A stretch of 64,000 nucleotides of DNA from NCBI RefSeq assembly GCF_020621385.1, contig NZ_JAESVA010000018.1, positions 1 to 64,000 of the forward strand. Direction: 5' to 3'. This DNA comes from Acidisoma cellulosilyticum (GTDB taxonomy: Bacteria > Pseudomonadota > Alphaproteobacteria > Acetobacterales > Acetobacteraceae). A program made the translations under genes and the position numbers. Positions 8,896 to 16,844 of the stretch are shown here, one piece after another. Below the pieces are notes generated by a model. That model did not search any database and had not been told where the DNA came from. It was given only the letters and a program-made list of their open reading frames with translations. Each line of letters opens with the position of its first letter. Position 1 is the first letter of the stretch.

Positions 8896-9335
8896 CTTCA
8901 TTCACTTGCAAAGCAAGCTCGGCGTTGCCACACGGCCGTAGGAGCCCGCGTAGCCCAGAGCCACCAATTCCGCGTAAAGCTGCTTGACGGTGCGCTTCTG
9001 CTTCCGGGATCGCGCGGCCTCCGCCCCGAGCTAATTCGAAAGCGGCTCCGTGAACGCGTCCAGCTTGCTCCGCCGCTCCGGAACCGTGAACTTCGGTTCC
9101 ACCAAACCCGCCCGGAGATACTTTCAGATCGTATTCCGCGACAGCCCCGTTCGTCGCGATATCTCCCGACTCGGTAGCTTATCGCGAAACGCCCAACGCC
9201 GGATCGAGCTCAGCAAGGCCATGTCGATCACTTCTGGATCCCCCGCTGCTCTCAGCAGGGAGAAAATTCAAACATAGGTCAATTCTCAATGGAAAATTTC
9301 CCCTAACCCCGGTCACCTCTCGGTGGAATTCAACA
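8896..9335 (-). mobile_element. IS21-family remnant: istA 5' end and one terminus
   Basis: Reading left from ATG 9222 gives MALLSSIRRWAFRDKLPSRE, then ISRRTGLSRNTIRKYLRAGL, the N-terminal helix-turn-helix of IstA transposases, then a TAG where relatives have Trp (LSN*LGAEAAR), then RSRKQKRTVKQLYAELVALG. Similarity ends near 8900, about 100 codons in, so the DDE domain and istB are gone. The terminus is probably near 9335, where the sequence read outward begins TGTTGAATTCCACCGAG. This is a dead fragment, further cut by the neighbouring DUF883-like region. Confidence 0.75.
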
Positions 9336-9652
9336 CCCTTTAAGGAACATCGACAAGAGCCACTTACTTTCTGGAGGACTCATTGATATGAGGAAGAGTC
9401 CATTCAGAGCAGTGCGGCAGAAATAGCAAAAGTTATTTTTATTTTCTGAAATTAAATGCGTCGACCGGTTGAATCCACCCTTCCTTATTTCGTGTGAGTG
9501 CCTGTGCGGTCCCGCGCGTCAATGGTTCACTCGCTCGCCAGCATGCCCTGCAAGTTTGCGTCGCGGAAATTGAGACTTCAGCAAGTCACTCGGCGAGGCC
9601 TGCGAAGCTGACACCTTGGCCTAAGAATGGCCACGTTAAATTAAAAATGAGA
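9336..9652. other. Intergenic stretch between IS21 remnant and IS3 element
   Basis: No gene is recognisable in these 317 bases. The first half is A/T-richer than the surroundings (AGTTATTTTTATTTTCTGAAATTAAA around 9430-9456 in part). Short open frames on either strand lack a ribosome site or any family resemblance. It is likely old flanking DNA of the two insertion sequences. Confidence 0.5.
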
Positions 9653-9708
9653 TGGCCCCGGTTGGCTGGACAGTTTGGCGGCAAAGATAAGCTATTCCCT
9701 GGTTCCTC

Positions 9709-10575
9709 TTATGCCGCCAGCTTCAGGCTCGACACCGTTGAGCCTATCTCGTTGTAAGCCTCTTCCGGGGTTTGGCCGCCCAACGAAGAGTGTGGCCGCC
9801 GCGTATTGTAATGGCCGATCCACTTCCGCAGACCGGCATGCAATGCGAGACCCGTTTCGAACGCATGCAGGTAAACGCATTCGTATTTCAACGAACGCCA
9901 CAGCCGTTCGATGAAGACGTTATCCATCCATCGGCCCCGCCCGTCCATGCTGATCCGCACGTTCGCATCCGCCAGCATCTGAGTGAACGCCAGGCTGGTG
10001 AATTGACTGCGCTGGTCAGTGTTGAAGATGTCGGGCGTGCCATGCAGGGCCAATGCCTCCTGCAACGCCTCCGTGCAAAAGGCCAAGTCCATCGTGTTCG
10101 ACAGCCGCCACGACAGCACCCGGCGGCTGTGCCAGTCCATGATCGCCGTCAGATACAAAAAGCCGCGGCGCATGGGGATATAGGTGATGTCGGAGCACCA
10201 GACTTGGTTAGGCCGCACGATCGCCAGATCGCGCAGCAGATACGGATACACACGGTGCTCGGGATGCGGCGCGCTGGTATTTGGCTTTTGATAGATCGCC
10301 CGCAGCCCCATCTTGCGCATCAGCCCGACAACCCGGTTACGGCCAACGCGGTGGCCCAGCCGATGCAGATGCCGCATCATCTGGCGCGAGCCGTAATACG
10401 GGCAATCCAAAAACGCCTCGTCGATCAACCGCATCAACGCCAGCGTCGGTTCGCTCTCGCCCACCGGCTGGTAATAGCGGCCAGACCGGCTGATCTGGAG
10501 CAGTGCGCACTGCCGCACGATCGACAACTGCGGATGCGACCCGTCCACCATAGCGCGCCTTCGTTCCACGCTCAT
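9709..10575 (-). CDS. IS3-family transposase OrfB (DDE integrase domain)
   Basis: 288 residues with an rve integrase core: CSDITYIPM (first Asp), [12 protein letters not shown] (second Asp) and [10 protein letters not shown] (Glu), in the D-D-35-E arrangement, ending [21 protein letters not shown]. The N-terminal HTH_21 region reads [18 protein letters not shown]. Its ATG overlaps the orfA stop (ATGA). In most relatives the second motif is NTDQGSQFTS; here the glycine next to the catalytic loop is Arg, which could lower activity. Transposition normally needs the OrfAB fusion made by frameshifting. Confidence 0.92.
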   Translation of the reverse strand: MSVERRRAMVDGSHPQLSIVRQCALLQISRSGRYYQPVGESEPTLALMRLIDEAFLDCPYYGSRQMMRHLHRLGHRVGRNRVVGLMRKMGLRAIYQKPNTSAPHPEHRVYPYLLRDLAIVRPNQVWCSDITYIPMRRGFLYLTAIMDWHSRRVLSWRLSNTMDLAFCTEALQEALALHGTPDIFNTDQRSQFTSLAFTQMLADANVRISMDGRGRWMDNVFIERLWRSLKYECVYLHAFETGLALHAGLRKWIGHYNTRRPHSSLGGQTPEEAYNEIGSTVSSLKLAA

Positions 10576-10859
10576 CGACCAGAGGCCTTCGCCAAAAAAT
10601 CCCGTTCCACCACCAACTGGCCGATCTTGGCGTGCAGTCGGGTCAGTTCCGCTTCCCCCGTCGCGACGGCTGCTTCCGCCTTGCCGGAAAACGTCGAAGC
10701 CAACCCCTCGATCGCCTGCCGCTTCCAGGCTGCGATCATCGTCTGATGAATGCCGTGTTTGGCAGACAACTCTGCCAGAGTCAGCTCGCCCTTGATCGCC
10801 TCCAGCGCTACCTTGGCCTTGAACTCAGCCCCGTAGCGCCTCCGTGTCACCTTGCCCAT
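10572..10859 (-). CDS. IS3-family transposase OrfA (helix-turn-helix)
   Basis: 95 residues from ATG 10859 (MGKVTRRRYGAEFKAKVALE); the longer frame to 10898 would start inside the element terminus region. The HTH_8 segment is TLAELSAKHGIHQTMIAAWK, followed by a leucine-zipper-like helix (ELTRLHAKIGQLVVERDFLA) used for multimerisation in OrfA and OrfAB. Its TGA overlaps the ATG of orfB by four bases. Confidence 0.9.
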   Translation of the reverse strand: MGKVTRRRYGAEFKAKVALEAIKGELTLAELSAKHGIHQTMIAAWKRQAIEGLASTFSGKAEAAVATGEAELTRLHAKIGQLVVERDFLAKASGR

Positions 10860-10926
10860 AACGTCCCGTCTCTTGCTCACGCGGGAATAGCTTATCACCC
10901 TGTCCGAAATCCTGGAGCCAGCTCAA

Positions 10927-10960
10927 AAAGGCCCGGAGCAGCTTGCTGCCCCGGGCCTTT
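10927..10960 (-). terminator. Strong intrinsic terminator after the histone-like gene
   Basis: AAAGGCCCGG (10927-10936) pairs with CCGGGCCTTT (10951-10960), and the inner bases extend the stem (AGCAG with CTGCC, one mismatch) around a CTTG loop. On the minus strand the stem is followed by TTTTTGAGC, as expected for Rho-independent termination of the gene ending at 10988. It lies seven bases from the IS3 end. Confidence 0.8.
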
Positions 10961-10987
10961 CTTGACGTTTTAGTCAGGGTGGCAAAG

Positions 10988-11587
10988 TTAGGCTGCCGAC
11001 GCTATCTCGCTATTGTCAGCAATGGAGACGGTTTCGGCCGCTGCCGGATCGGGCAACATTTCGGCTTTGATGTTGCGAGCTTTAGGGGAGCGTTGCCCCG
11101 GCTTTTTCGATACGGCGCGCTTCAGCTTCTCCGTCGTCTCAGCCTTGATGGCGGCGACTTTGCTGGTGCGGCTTGTCTTGAGAGCCCTCGTGGACTTCGC
11201 AGCAGCGGTAACCTTTACAGGACTCACGTTAACCGATGCTGCGGTCTTTGCAGCAGCTTTATGCTCTTTGATCTGTTCACGAAGCTTGATGATCGTCTTC
11301 TCAAGCTTCGTTACGTGGATTTCGAGATCGGCCTTATTCATTTTAACCGCAGGAGCAGCTTTGGGCGCTGTCGTTGCTTTTACAGTCTTCGTGCGGAAGG
11401 CCTTCGTGGCCGCGATGCGCAGCTTGGGTGCCGCAGACTTTGTACGCGTTGACGCTATTGATCCTTTGGCCTTGCGAACGATTGGGGTGGCGGTTTTCTT
11501 TGTCGCCGTGCTGCTTGCGGCACGAGTCTTAGTAGGAGCCCGGGCGGCAGACGTGGTTTTCTTCGCCTTTGTAGCAATGCGAGCCAT
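10988..11587 (-). CDS. Histone H1-like Lys/Ala-rich DNA-binding protein
   Basis: A 199-residue protein rich in Lys, Ala, Thr and Arg (MARIATKAKKTTSAARAPTK...), with SPVK-, KTAT- and AAAK-type repeats like bacterial H1/Hc-like proteins. A central block, residues about 83-110 (KADLEIHVTKLEKTIIKLRE), is a regular heptad coiled coil likely to dimerise the protein. The tail is acidic (EMLPDPAAAETVSIADNSEI). It probably binds DNA or RNA non-specifically. A weak AAAGG ribosome site precedes the ATG, and a strong terminator follows. Because composition drives the similarity, function is uncertain. Confidence 0.7.
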   Translation of the reverse strand: MARIATKAKKTTSAARAPTKTRAASSTATKKTATPIVRKAKGSIASTRTKSAAPKLRIAATKAFRTKTVKATTAPKAAPAVKMNKADLEIHVTKLEKTIIKLREQIKEHKAAAKTAASVNVSPVKVTAAAKSTRALKTSRTSKVAAIKAETTEKLKRAVSKKPGQRSPKARNIKAEMLPDPAAAETVSIADNSEIASAA

Positions 11588-11967
11588 TCGGATGACCTTT
11601 CTAAAAAAGTATCAAGTTTGATCTCTCAGTCATTCGAGAAACTGGTTGGATTTTACTCTTGTTCAAGCGCCTGTTCCATAGATTTCTACAACAAAATTAT
11701 TCCTTTCAGAAACTTAGCGAATTTTGCCAAAGAAGAGAAAAAGCTGAAATCTCTAAACCTCATTCACTGGCAGGGCATATTTTCGTTTTTAGTCTATCTG
11801 CTTCAAAGCCGATGTCCGCTTCCGATGGATTGAATGTTTGCCTAGCGAGCCGCATGTTCGAGAAAGTAGACGGTGCTGATCCCAAGGGGCTGTGCGGAAA
11901 TATGACGTTGCCAGAGCTCTTGCTGACCGATCCGATTCAAAAGTTTATCCCCGACGGCGGCGATCTA
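11588..11967. other. AT-richer intergenic stretch, no recognised gene
   Basis: Bases 11600-11830 are clearly lower in GC than their surroundings, with runs such as TTCTACAACAAAATTATTCC. A 71-residue open frame at 11618-11833 (+) lacks similarity and a ribosome site. The stretch may be the upstream region of the histone-like gene or transferred DNA beside the IS5 remnant. Confidence 0.4.
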
Positions 11968-12548
11968 ATTCACTGCGCATGCTTGGGATGGGACGGCATG
12001 CATTGCAGGAAGGCAATCGGAAGATCTTCGTTTGCGCGGTAGACGTCGGACACGGGCAACAAGCGTCCACGCTGTCGAACTGGTCCCGTTTGTTTCGAAG
12101 TTTTCAGCCAGTCTGGGACATCTTCCGAGCCATGCGTATGGCCGCTCGACAGCCCATCGCCTTGAGAGGACTTCAAAGTCCGAAGCCGTGTCGGATCGTC
12201 TGATAATCTGTACCGTCCAGCGCCAGAATGCGTGCAGCGCCTGACGCAGCTTGTTACCGGCGTAGCCACCGTCAGCGAGGATCTATCTTAGCCAAGGATA
12301 GAACCTGCAAATGGACGCCAGCACCCTCACAGCGCCATCTCGACCCTGATGCTGGCGATATGCACGACCAATCCGACGAGATGACCGGCCGTATTGGTGA
12401 CGATGTACTGTCTGCGACCCTTGATCTTCTTGCCAGGGTCAAACCCACCTGGGTCGCCGCTCTCCCTTGTCATCCCAATTCAATGGAGCGTGCCGGGTCG
12501 GGCGTAACCCGGCGTCTATCCATCTCGCCTACAGATCCCGGTAGGTAA
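11968..12548 (-). pseudogene. IS5-family (IS1031-like) transposase remnant
   Basis: Joined minus-strand frames give an eroded DDE transposase: HLVGLVVHIASI, then VLASICRFYPWL, ILADGGYAGNKLRQALHAFW (second Asp), RWTVQIIRRSDTASDFEVLS, RRWAVERPYAWLGRCPRLAE (Glu region) and NFETNGTSSTAWTLVARVRR. Several frameshifts and stops separate these pieces and the N-terminal third is missing or unrecognisable. It differs in sequence from the IS5 element at 2317-3181. Confidence 0.75.
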
Positions 12549-12552
12549 CGCG

Positions 12553-13032
12553 TTAACCGAGCCGCTTCCGTCCGCGCCTGGCTTCTGGGAAACGCGTGAT
12601 TGTCACGCCCGCCTCCGTCGCGACCTCTGGCTGATCCGTGTCACCGGCCTCCCAAGGTGTCGCGTCCGGCTCCGTCTTTACGGGTGGTACGGGCGCGGCG
12701 TCGGGTTCAGGCACCCAGTGACCCTGTATATGGGCCGCCTCACCCTCCCCGCTCTTGGCCACAACAACCTCGTCCTGCCACAGCATCTCGATCTGATCGA
12801 CGTGCTCGATCCGGCGGAATTCCAGGTCAGCCGCTGTCGAGGTCTTGGCTTTGCCTTTGCGGCGACCGAGTTGGGAGACGGGCGCCAGTGGCGTCTCAAC
12901 GTCCGGAACCGGCGATAAAGCCAACCCAACTGTTGCGATCAGCGACGGAAGGTGCGCCGTTTCGATCTCATGGCGTGACAGATAGGCGGCGAGGATGGCG
13001 GTGGCCGCCTCTTGAATAGCGCGTTGGATCAT
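12553..13032 (-). CDS. MucR/Ros-like N-terminal domain protein without zinc finger
   Basis: 159 residues from ATG 13032 (GAGG ribosome site seven bases upstream). Residues 1-45 (MIQRAIQEAATAILAAYLSR, then HEIETAHLPSLIATVGLAL) resemble the N-terminal helices of alphaproteobacterial MucR/Ros regulators, where an AYVSNN...LP.LI..V block mediates oligomerisation. The C2H2 zinc finger expected after about residue 75 is absent. The rest is basic (LGRRKGKAK) then acidic/proline-rich, ending ARRGRKRLG. It could be a divergent or truncated regulator. It is the last of three minus-strand small genes here. Confidence 0.5.
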   Translation of the reverse strand: MIQRAIQEAATAILAAYLSRHEIETAHLPSLIATVGLALSPVPDVETPLAPVSQLGRRKGKAKTSTAADLEFRRIEHVDQIEMLWQDEVVVAKSGEGEAAHIQGHWVPEPDAAPVPPVKTEPDATPWEAGDTDQPEVATEAGVTITRFPEARRGRKRLG

Positions 13033-13195
13033 CGATTCCTCAAGCAAAGCTAGACCCGCTTACCGTAGTGGGGCACCTCTGGCCCTCGTTCGCCCTGCAT
13101 CCCACCCTTGCTCAAAGCTTTTGGGCTCCCAAGCCAGCTATCAGATCAGCCGCACCATACCTGTGGTGGCGGATCGTGCAGTAACCGTACCCGTT

Positions 13196-13558
13196 TCACC
13201 CCTCGCCGCCTTCGGCCATTTCGCGCGCAATATGCCCGTAGGCCTTCGGATCCAGATGACGCGAGTCTGCCGCCAAGGCGCGCAGGGCGGCAAGCCCTGA
13301 CTTGGTGAAAAAGGCGCGCGGCCATGGCGCCATGGGCCGGATCTCGAGAAGCTGGCGTTCGACCATCGACTTGACCGCCGGCGGGAGCTTGGGCTGACCC
13401 GCCTCCAGCCCGCCGCGCCAGACCCGGAGGAAAATGCCGTCAGCCACGCGGGGATATTGACCGAAATGCAGACCAAATGCCTGGCGGATCAGCGCACGCT
13501 CGCCGGTGGTAAAGGTAGGAGCCGGCGACGCGGGCGGCAAGGATACGGGCTGCTTCAT
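13196..13558 (-). CDS. Conserved hypothetical protein, 120 aa (accessory-region family)
   Basis: 120 residues: MKQPVSLPPASPAP linker, then GERALIRQAFGLHFGQYPRV, ADGIFLRVWRGGLEAGQPKL, PPAVKSMVERQLLEIRP and ARAFFTKSG-like LAALRALA. The ordered alternation of helices and a WRGG turn suggest a small folded domain, possibly winged-helix, with no catalytic motif. I recall similar proteins as unannotated genes in Acetobacteraceae accessory DNA. It starts 10 bases after the stop of the 91-aa gene, so they are probably one operon. Confidence 0.6.
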   Translation of the reverse strand: MKQPVSLPPASPAPTFTTGERALIRQAFGLHFGQYPRVADGIFLRVWRGGLEAGQPKLPPAVKSMVERQLLEIRPMAPWPRAFFTKSGLAALRALAADSRHLDPKAYGHIAREMAEGGEG

Positions 13559-13567
13559 TGGAGGGGC

Positions 13568-13843
13568 CTATTCGATATCCGTGCGGTCAACGGGAACGGA
13601 CACGCCCTGGGCATCTTGGTCGTCGCCCTTTGCCCCAGCTTCCCAGGCCGTCCAAGCCGCTTGATCGAACGCGGCGATCGCTTCGTCCATATCCTCCACA
13701 CTCGTCCTCAGTGCGTCCACAAGACCTGCCAGCCGCGCCACCAAGTCCTCCTCGAACGCGATGCGCGGCGTTCCGGCCCACACACCACCGAACTGGCGTC
13801 CCGCCAGCCGCCATTCCTCGACCGTAACCGGAGGATCGAACAC
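13568..13843 (-). CDS. Small hypothetical protein, 91 aa, paralogue of the gene at 24651-24896
   Basis: Starts at GTG 13843 (MFDPPVTVEEWRLAGRQFGG). Helical, acidic, with a closing block AAFDQAAWTAWEAGAKG. The second protein, at 24651-24896, shares PPVSIED, AGYHFG, AF-x-EL-x-LDGL and TEAAWDGWEDYG at the same spacing, so the two are clearly homologous. No known domain is recognised. It is the first gene of a likely minus-strand operon with the 120-aa protein. Confidence 0.6.
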   Translation of the reverse strand: MFDPPVTVEEWRLAGRQFGGVWAGTPRIAFEEDLVARLAGLVDALRTSVEDMDEAIAAFDQAAWTAWEAGAKGDDQDAQGVSVPVDRTDIE

Positions 13844-14074
13844 ACGCCGACCGTCTTGCCCCCAAACTTCATCCCGTCATCTGACATGCGGTCGCGCTTC
13901 ATTTCCAACGGAAGGACTCCGTCTCCACAGTCTGTCGCGTCGCATTAGCACTTTAAGCGCTCAAAGCATCTAGCCTCGTTTTCTGAGGAGCTGAAAGCCC
14001 ACCCTAACCGCAGGAAAGTCGCAAAAATCGGGCGCATGTTCCTTATTTGTTCGTATCGTGCTAAACCTCGCACC

Positions 14075-14290
14075 ATGGCTGAGGCGCAAAATTCGAAAAG
14101 TTATCCACATCAAGATGGGCGCCTTCTACGCGTCCGTCGAGCAGCGCGATAAACCTAATCTTCGAAGGCTGCCTTTGTGATTGGCTGTAGCGCACGGCGT
14201 GGCGGCCGCGGCGAGCTTTGAAGCACTGCTGTTTCGGGCTCGCTCCGCTATGCCCTCAATCGTCGCCATGCGGCCCTGCGAATACCACTG
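14075..14290 (+). pseudogene. DinB/DNA polymerase IV N-terminal remnant
   Basis: Joined plus-strand frames read VIHIKMGAFYASVEQRDKPN, LRR, then IGCSARRGGRGE and RARSAMPSIVAMRPC, matching the palm start of Y-family polymerases (HIDMDAFYASVEQRD, RGVVAAASYEAR, AMPS). The first metal-binding Asp is Gly (KMGAFYA), and there are at least two frameshifts plus a TGA near 14187. Only about 70 codons' worth remains. The DNA from 13844 to 14074 before it holds no recognised gene. Confidence 0.7.
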
Positions 14291-14384
14291 CTGATGCTGA
14301 GCTTGCCCTTGGCAATCTGACTCTCTAACGATTGCCGTCCATTATCCCGTCGTTCGCAGGCTCACTTTCCACCGGTTTTATTGC

Positions 14385-15497
14385 ATGATCACGTTCAAGA
14401 ACGTCACCAAACGCTACGACAACAGCACTATCGCAGTCGATAATCTGTCGCTTGAGGCACCAAAAGGAAAAATCACGATCTTCGTTGGACCGTCGGGCTG
14501 CGGCAAGACAACGTCTCTGCGCATGATCAACCGCCTTATCACGCCGTCCTCAGGCACGATCATGCTCGATGGTCAGCCCACGGAGGCGATAGACCTCGCG
14601 CGGCTAAGGCGTAAGATCGGCTACGTCATCCAACATGCCGGGCTCTTTCCGCACCTTACCGTTGTGCAAAATATTGCGACAACCGCCCGCCTCATCGGTA
14701 TCGCCAAGAAGCAGGCTCTGGGCATTGCCTCCGAATTAATTGAACGCGTTGGGCTCGATCGCACTTTCGCGAACCGCTACCCTTGGCAGCTTTCGGGCGG
14801 CCAACAACAGCGCGTGGGTGTTGCGCGCGCATTGGCTTCAGATCCTGAGTTCATGCTGATGGATGAGCCTTTCAGCGCGGTCGATCCGGTCGTGCGTCAT
14901 CAGTTACAGGAAGAGTTTCTGCGACTGCAGCGCGACATCGGCAAGACCATCATCATGGTGACGCACGATATCGACGAGGCGCTAAAGCTCGGCGATCAGG
15001 TCGCGGTGCTGCGCACTGGCGGCATTTTAGCGCAGATAGCGTCGCCGCAAGAATTGCTTTCCAAACCCGCCGACGCTTTTGTCGCTGATTTCGTGGGTCG
15101 AGATCGCGGCTATCGATATCTGGGCTTTGTCGACGCCACGTCTTCGCTTGCGGTGGCCGCGGAGCCCGCCGCACCACTTGGAACCGAACCGTCGACGGCC
15201 CGGGCACTTACACGGGACCGCTGGATACTGGTCACCAACGCGGCTGCACAGCCGATGGGCTGGGTAGATCTTGACCAGCAAACCGGCCCGATCCGCGAAA
15301 GCGATCTTAATCTTAGTGGAACGCTCGCGTCTCAAAGTGGCAATCTGCGACAGGTGCTGGACGCCGCACTGAGCGCGCCATCCGGCCGCGGCGTCATCGT
15401 AGGCACGAGCGGCGCGTTGCTCGGTTCGGTCCGCTTGGCAGAGATTGTAACGGCAATCGAATCGGCCAAGGCCGTTGGAATGGGAGCGCGGTCGTGA
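14385..15497 (+). CDS. osmV: Osmoprotectant ABC transporter ATP-binding protein (OsmV/OpuCA-like)
   Basis: 370 residues. Walker A is GPSGCGKTTS, the Q-loop VIQHAGLFPHL, the signature LSGGQQQRVGVARALASDP, Walker B FMLMDEPFSAVDP and the switch His VTHDIDEAL. After about residue 245 a CBS-like regulatory tail follows (WILVTNAAAQPMGWVDLD ... GVIVGTSGALLGSVRL), as in OpuCA/OsmV where it senses ionic strength. It powers import of quaternary amines such as glycine betaine or choline. The stop overlaps the permease start by four bases (GTGA). No good ribosome site precedes the ATG, and the promoter should lie in 14291-14384. Confidence 0.9.
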   Translation: MITFKNVTKRYDNSTIAVDNLSLEAPKGKITIFVGPSGCGKTTSLRMINRLITPSSGTIMLDGQPTEAIDLARLRRKIGYVIQHAGLFPHLTVVQNIATTARLIGIAKKQALGIASELIERVGLDRTFANRYPWQLSGGQQQRVGVARALASDPEFMLMDEPFSAVDPVVRHQLQEEFLRLQRDIGKTIIMVTHDIDEALKLGDQVAVLRTGGILAQIASPQELLSKPADAFVADFVGRDRGYRYLGFVDATSSLAVAAEPAAPLGTEPSTARALTRDRWILVTNAAAQPMGWVDLDQQTGPIRESDLNLSGTLASQSGNLRQVLDAALSAPSGRGVIVGTSGALLGSVRLAEIVTAIESAKAVGMGARS

Positions 15498-16135
15498 ATT
15501 TTGACTGGCTCGCAGGAGAAGCTGGGGACATTGGTAATTTCTTCGCTTGGCATGCGGCTTTGTCCGTCATCCCCGTGGTCGCAGCACTGGTGATGGCGCT
15601 GCCAATTGGCTGGCTTGTCAAGCAGTCGGGCGTTCTACGCCCCGCGCTGCTTGGCATTGCCGGCCTGCTCTACACCATCCCATCACTCGCGCTTTTTGTT
15701 CTCTTGCCGCTTGTCCTCGGCACCCAAATTCTTGATCCGCTCAACGTCGTTGTCGCATTGACGCTTTATACATTGGCCCTGCTGGTGCGAACCGTCTGCG
15801 ACGGCCTGGACGCGGTTTCGGCCGATGTTCTCCAAGCAGCGAATGCCATGGGATACCGGCGTTTTTCCCGCTTCTTCCGGGTAGAGTTGCCACTGGCGGT
15901 GCCCGTCATCGGTGCCGGTCTTCGGGTCGCTGTCGTCTCCAATGTAAGTATTGTCTCGATCGCGGCGCTGATCGGCACACCGCAGCTCGGTGCGCTCTTT
16001 ACCGAGGGCCTGGAATTGCACTTTCTCACACCGATCCTGACGGGAATCATTCTTTGTGTCGCCCTAGCCGTCTCGTTAGACGGCCTTGTCATCTTCCTCA
16101 CGCGCCAGCTGACACGCTGGCAACCGCGGAGCTGA
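15494..16135 (+). CDS. Osmoprotectant ABC transporter permease 1 (OsmW/OpuCB-like)
   Basis: 213 residues, GTG start overlapping the ATPase stop. Five to six hydrophobic helices follow a short N-terminal segment (NFDWLAGEAGDIGNFFAWHA). The cytoplasmic coupling loop is the EAA-type motif ANAMGYRRFSRFFRVELPLA followed by VPVIGAGLRVAVV. LYTIPSLALFVLLPLVLG is the usual second-helix signature in OpuCB proteins. It should form a heterodimer with the next permease; the start of that gene is four bases after this stop. Confidence 0.9.
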   Translation: MNFDWLAGEAGDIGNFFAWHAALSVIPVVAALVMALPIGWLVKQSGVLRPALLGIAGLLYTIPSLALFVLLPLVLGTQILDPLNVVVALTLYTLALLVRTVCDGLDAVSADVLQAANAMGYRRFSRFFRVELPLAVPVIGAGLRVAVVSNVSIVSIAALIGTPQLGALFTEGLELHFLTPILTGIILCVALAVSLDGLVIFLTRQLTRWQPRS

Positions 16136-16139
16136 CTCC

Positions 16140-16805
16140 ATGATTTCCTGGATAACCAATCCCCAGCACTGGACCGGGTCGGACGCAATTCCACTGCTGA
16201 TCGGTCAGCATCTGGCTTACAGTGCGGTCGCGTTGGCGATCGCGGTTCTGATCGGCTTTCCCATTGGGCTTTATGTGGGCCATACGCGGCGCGGTGTGGT
16301 GATGGTGGCCGGCACCGCGAATGCACTGCGCGCCCTGCCGAGCCTTGGCCTCATCGTGTTGCTTGTAATCCTCTTCGGGCCAGTTTTTGCCTCAGACCTA
16401 GCCTTCTTGATACCCTGCGTGATCGTATTAGTGCTCCTAGCAGTACCCCCAATCATGACAAATACTTATGCTGGGATCGCGGCCGTAGACCCAGCCGCCG
16501 TCGATGCGGCCCGTGGCATGGGATACAGTTCGCTTGGTGTGCTGCTGCATGTCGAACTGCCCTGCGCGCTGCCTCTAATTTTTTCGGGGCTTAGAAGCGC
16601 GACCCTTCAGGTCATCTCCACAGCTACGATCGCCGCCTATGTTTCGCTTGGGGGCCTTGGCCGGCTGATCATCGATGGACTGGCTCAACGCGACTATTTC
16701 GAAATGGTAGCAGGCGCCGTCCTTGTCGGTGCGCTTACGCTTGTCGTCGACCTTCTCATTGCGCTCGCCTCACGCTTCACCCTATCTCGCGGGTTAATGC
16801 GCTAA
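16140..16805 (+). CDS. Osmoprotectant ABC transporter permease 2 (OsmY/OpuCD-like)
   Basis: 221 residues with six predicted membrane segments: QHLAYSAVALAIAVLIGFPI, IVLLVILFGPVFA, VIVLVLLAVPPIMTNTYAGI and a C-terminal ALTLVVDLLIALAS helix. The coupling loop reads DAARGMGYSSLGVLLHVELP, then CALPLIFSGLRSATLQVIST. The family's ALPSLGLIVLL motif is present. It completes the membrane channel together with the first permease and is followed 39 bases later by the binding-protein gene. Confidence 0.9.
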   Translation: MISWITNPQHWTGSDAIPLLIGQHLAYSAVALAIAVLIGFPIGLYVGHTRRGVVMVAGTANALRALPSLGLIVLLVILFGPVFASDLAFLIPCVIVLVLLAVPPIMTNTYAGIAAVDPAAVDAARGMGYSSLGVLLHVELPCALPLIFSGLRSATLQVISTATIAAYVSLGGLGRLIIDGLAQRDYFEMVAGAVLVGALTLVVDLLIALASRFTLSRGLMR

Positions 16806-16844
16806 TGTGCGGGTGCCGTCTTAAACCTAATCAGGATCGTTGAG

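Larger units (their letters stand above)
9653..10920 (-). mobile_element. IS3-family element, both ends present
   Basis: A 1268-bp element holding orfA and orfB on the minus strand. The outer ends begin TGGCCCCGG (9653) and TGGCTCCAG (complement, ending 10920), imperfect inverted repeats agreeing at 13 of 21 positions, and both carry an inner GATAAGCTATTCCC motif in inverted orientation. I could not find a clear 3-4 bp target duplication, so one end may have been rearranged after insertion. The right end abuts the terminator of the histone-like gene. Confidence 0.85.

Noticed and set aside
9772-10746. 324-aa plus-strand open frame
   Set aside because: Shadow of the IS3 orfA/orfB genes.
11013-11621. 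202-aa plus-strand hydrophobic open frame
   Set aside because: Antisense of the Lys/Ala-rich histone-like gene; its Ala/Val/Phe content is the expected complement of Ala/Lys/Thr codons.
11618-11833. 71-aa plus-strand frame in the AT-richer stretch
   Set aside because: No ribosome site, no similarity, and the length is not surprising in AT-richer DNA.
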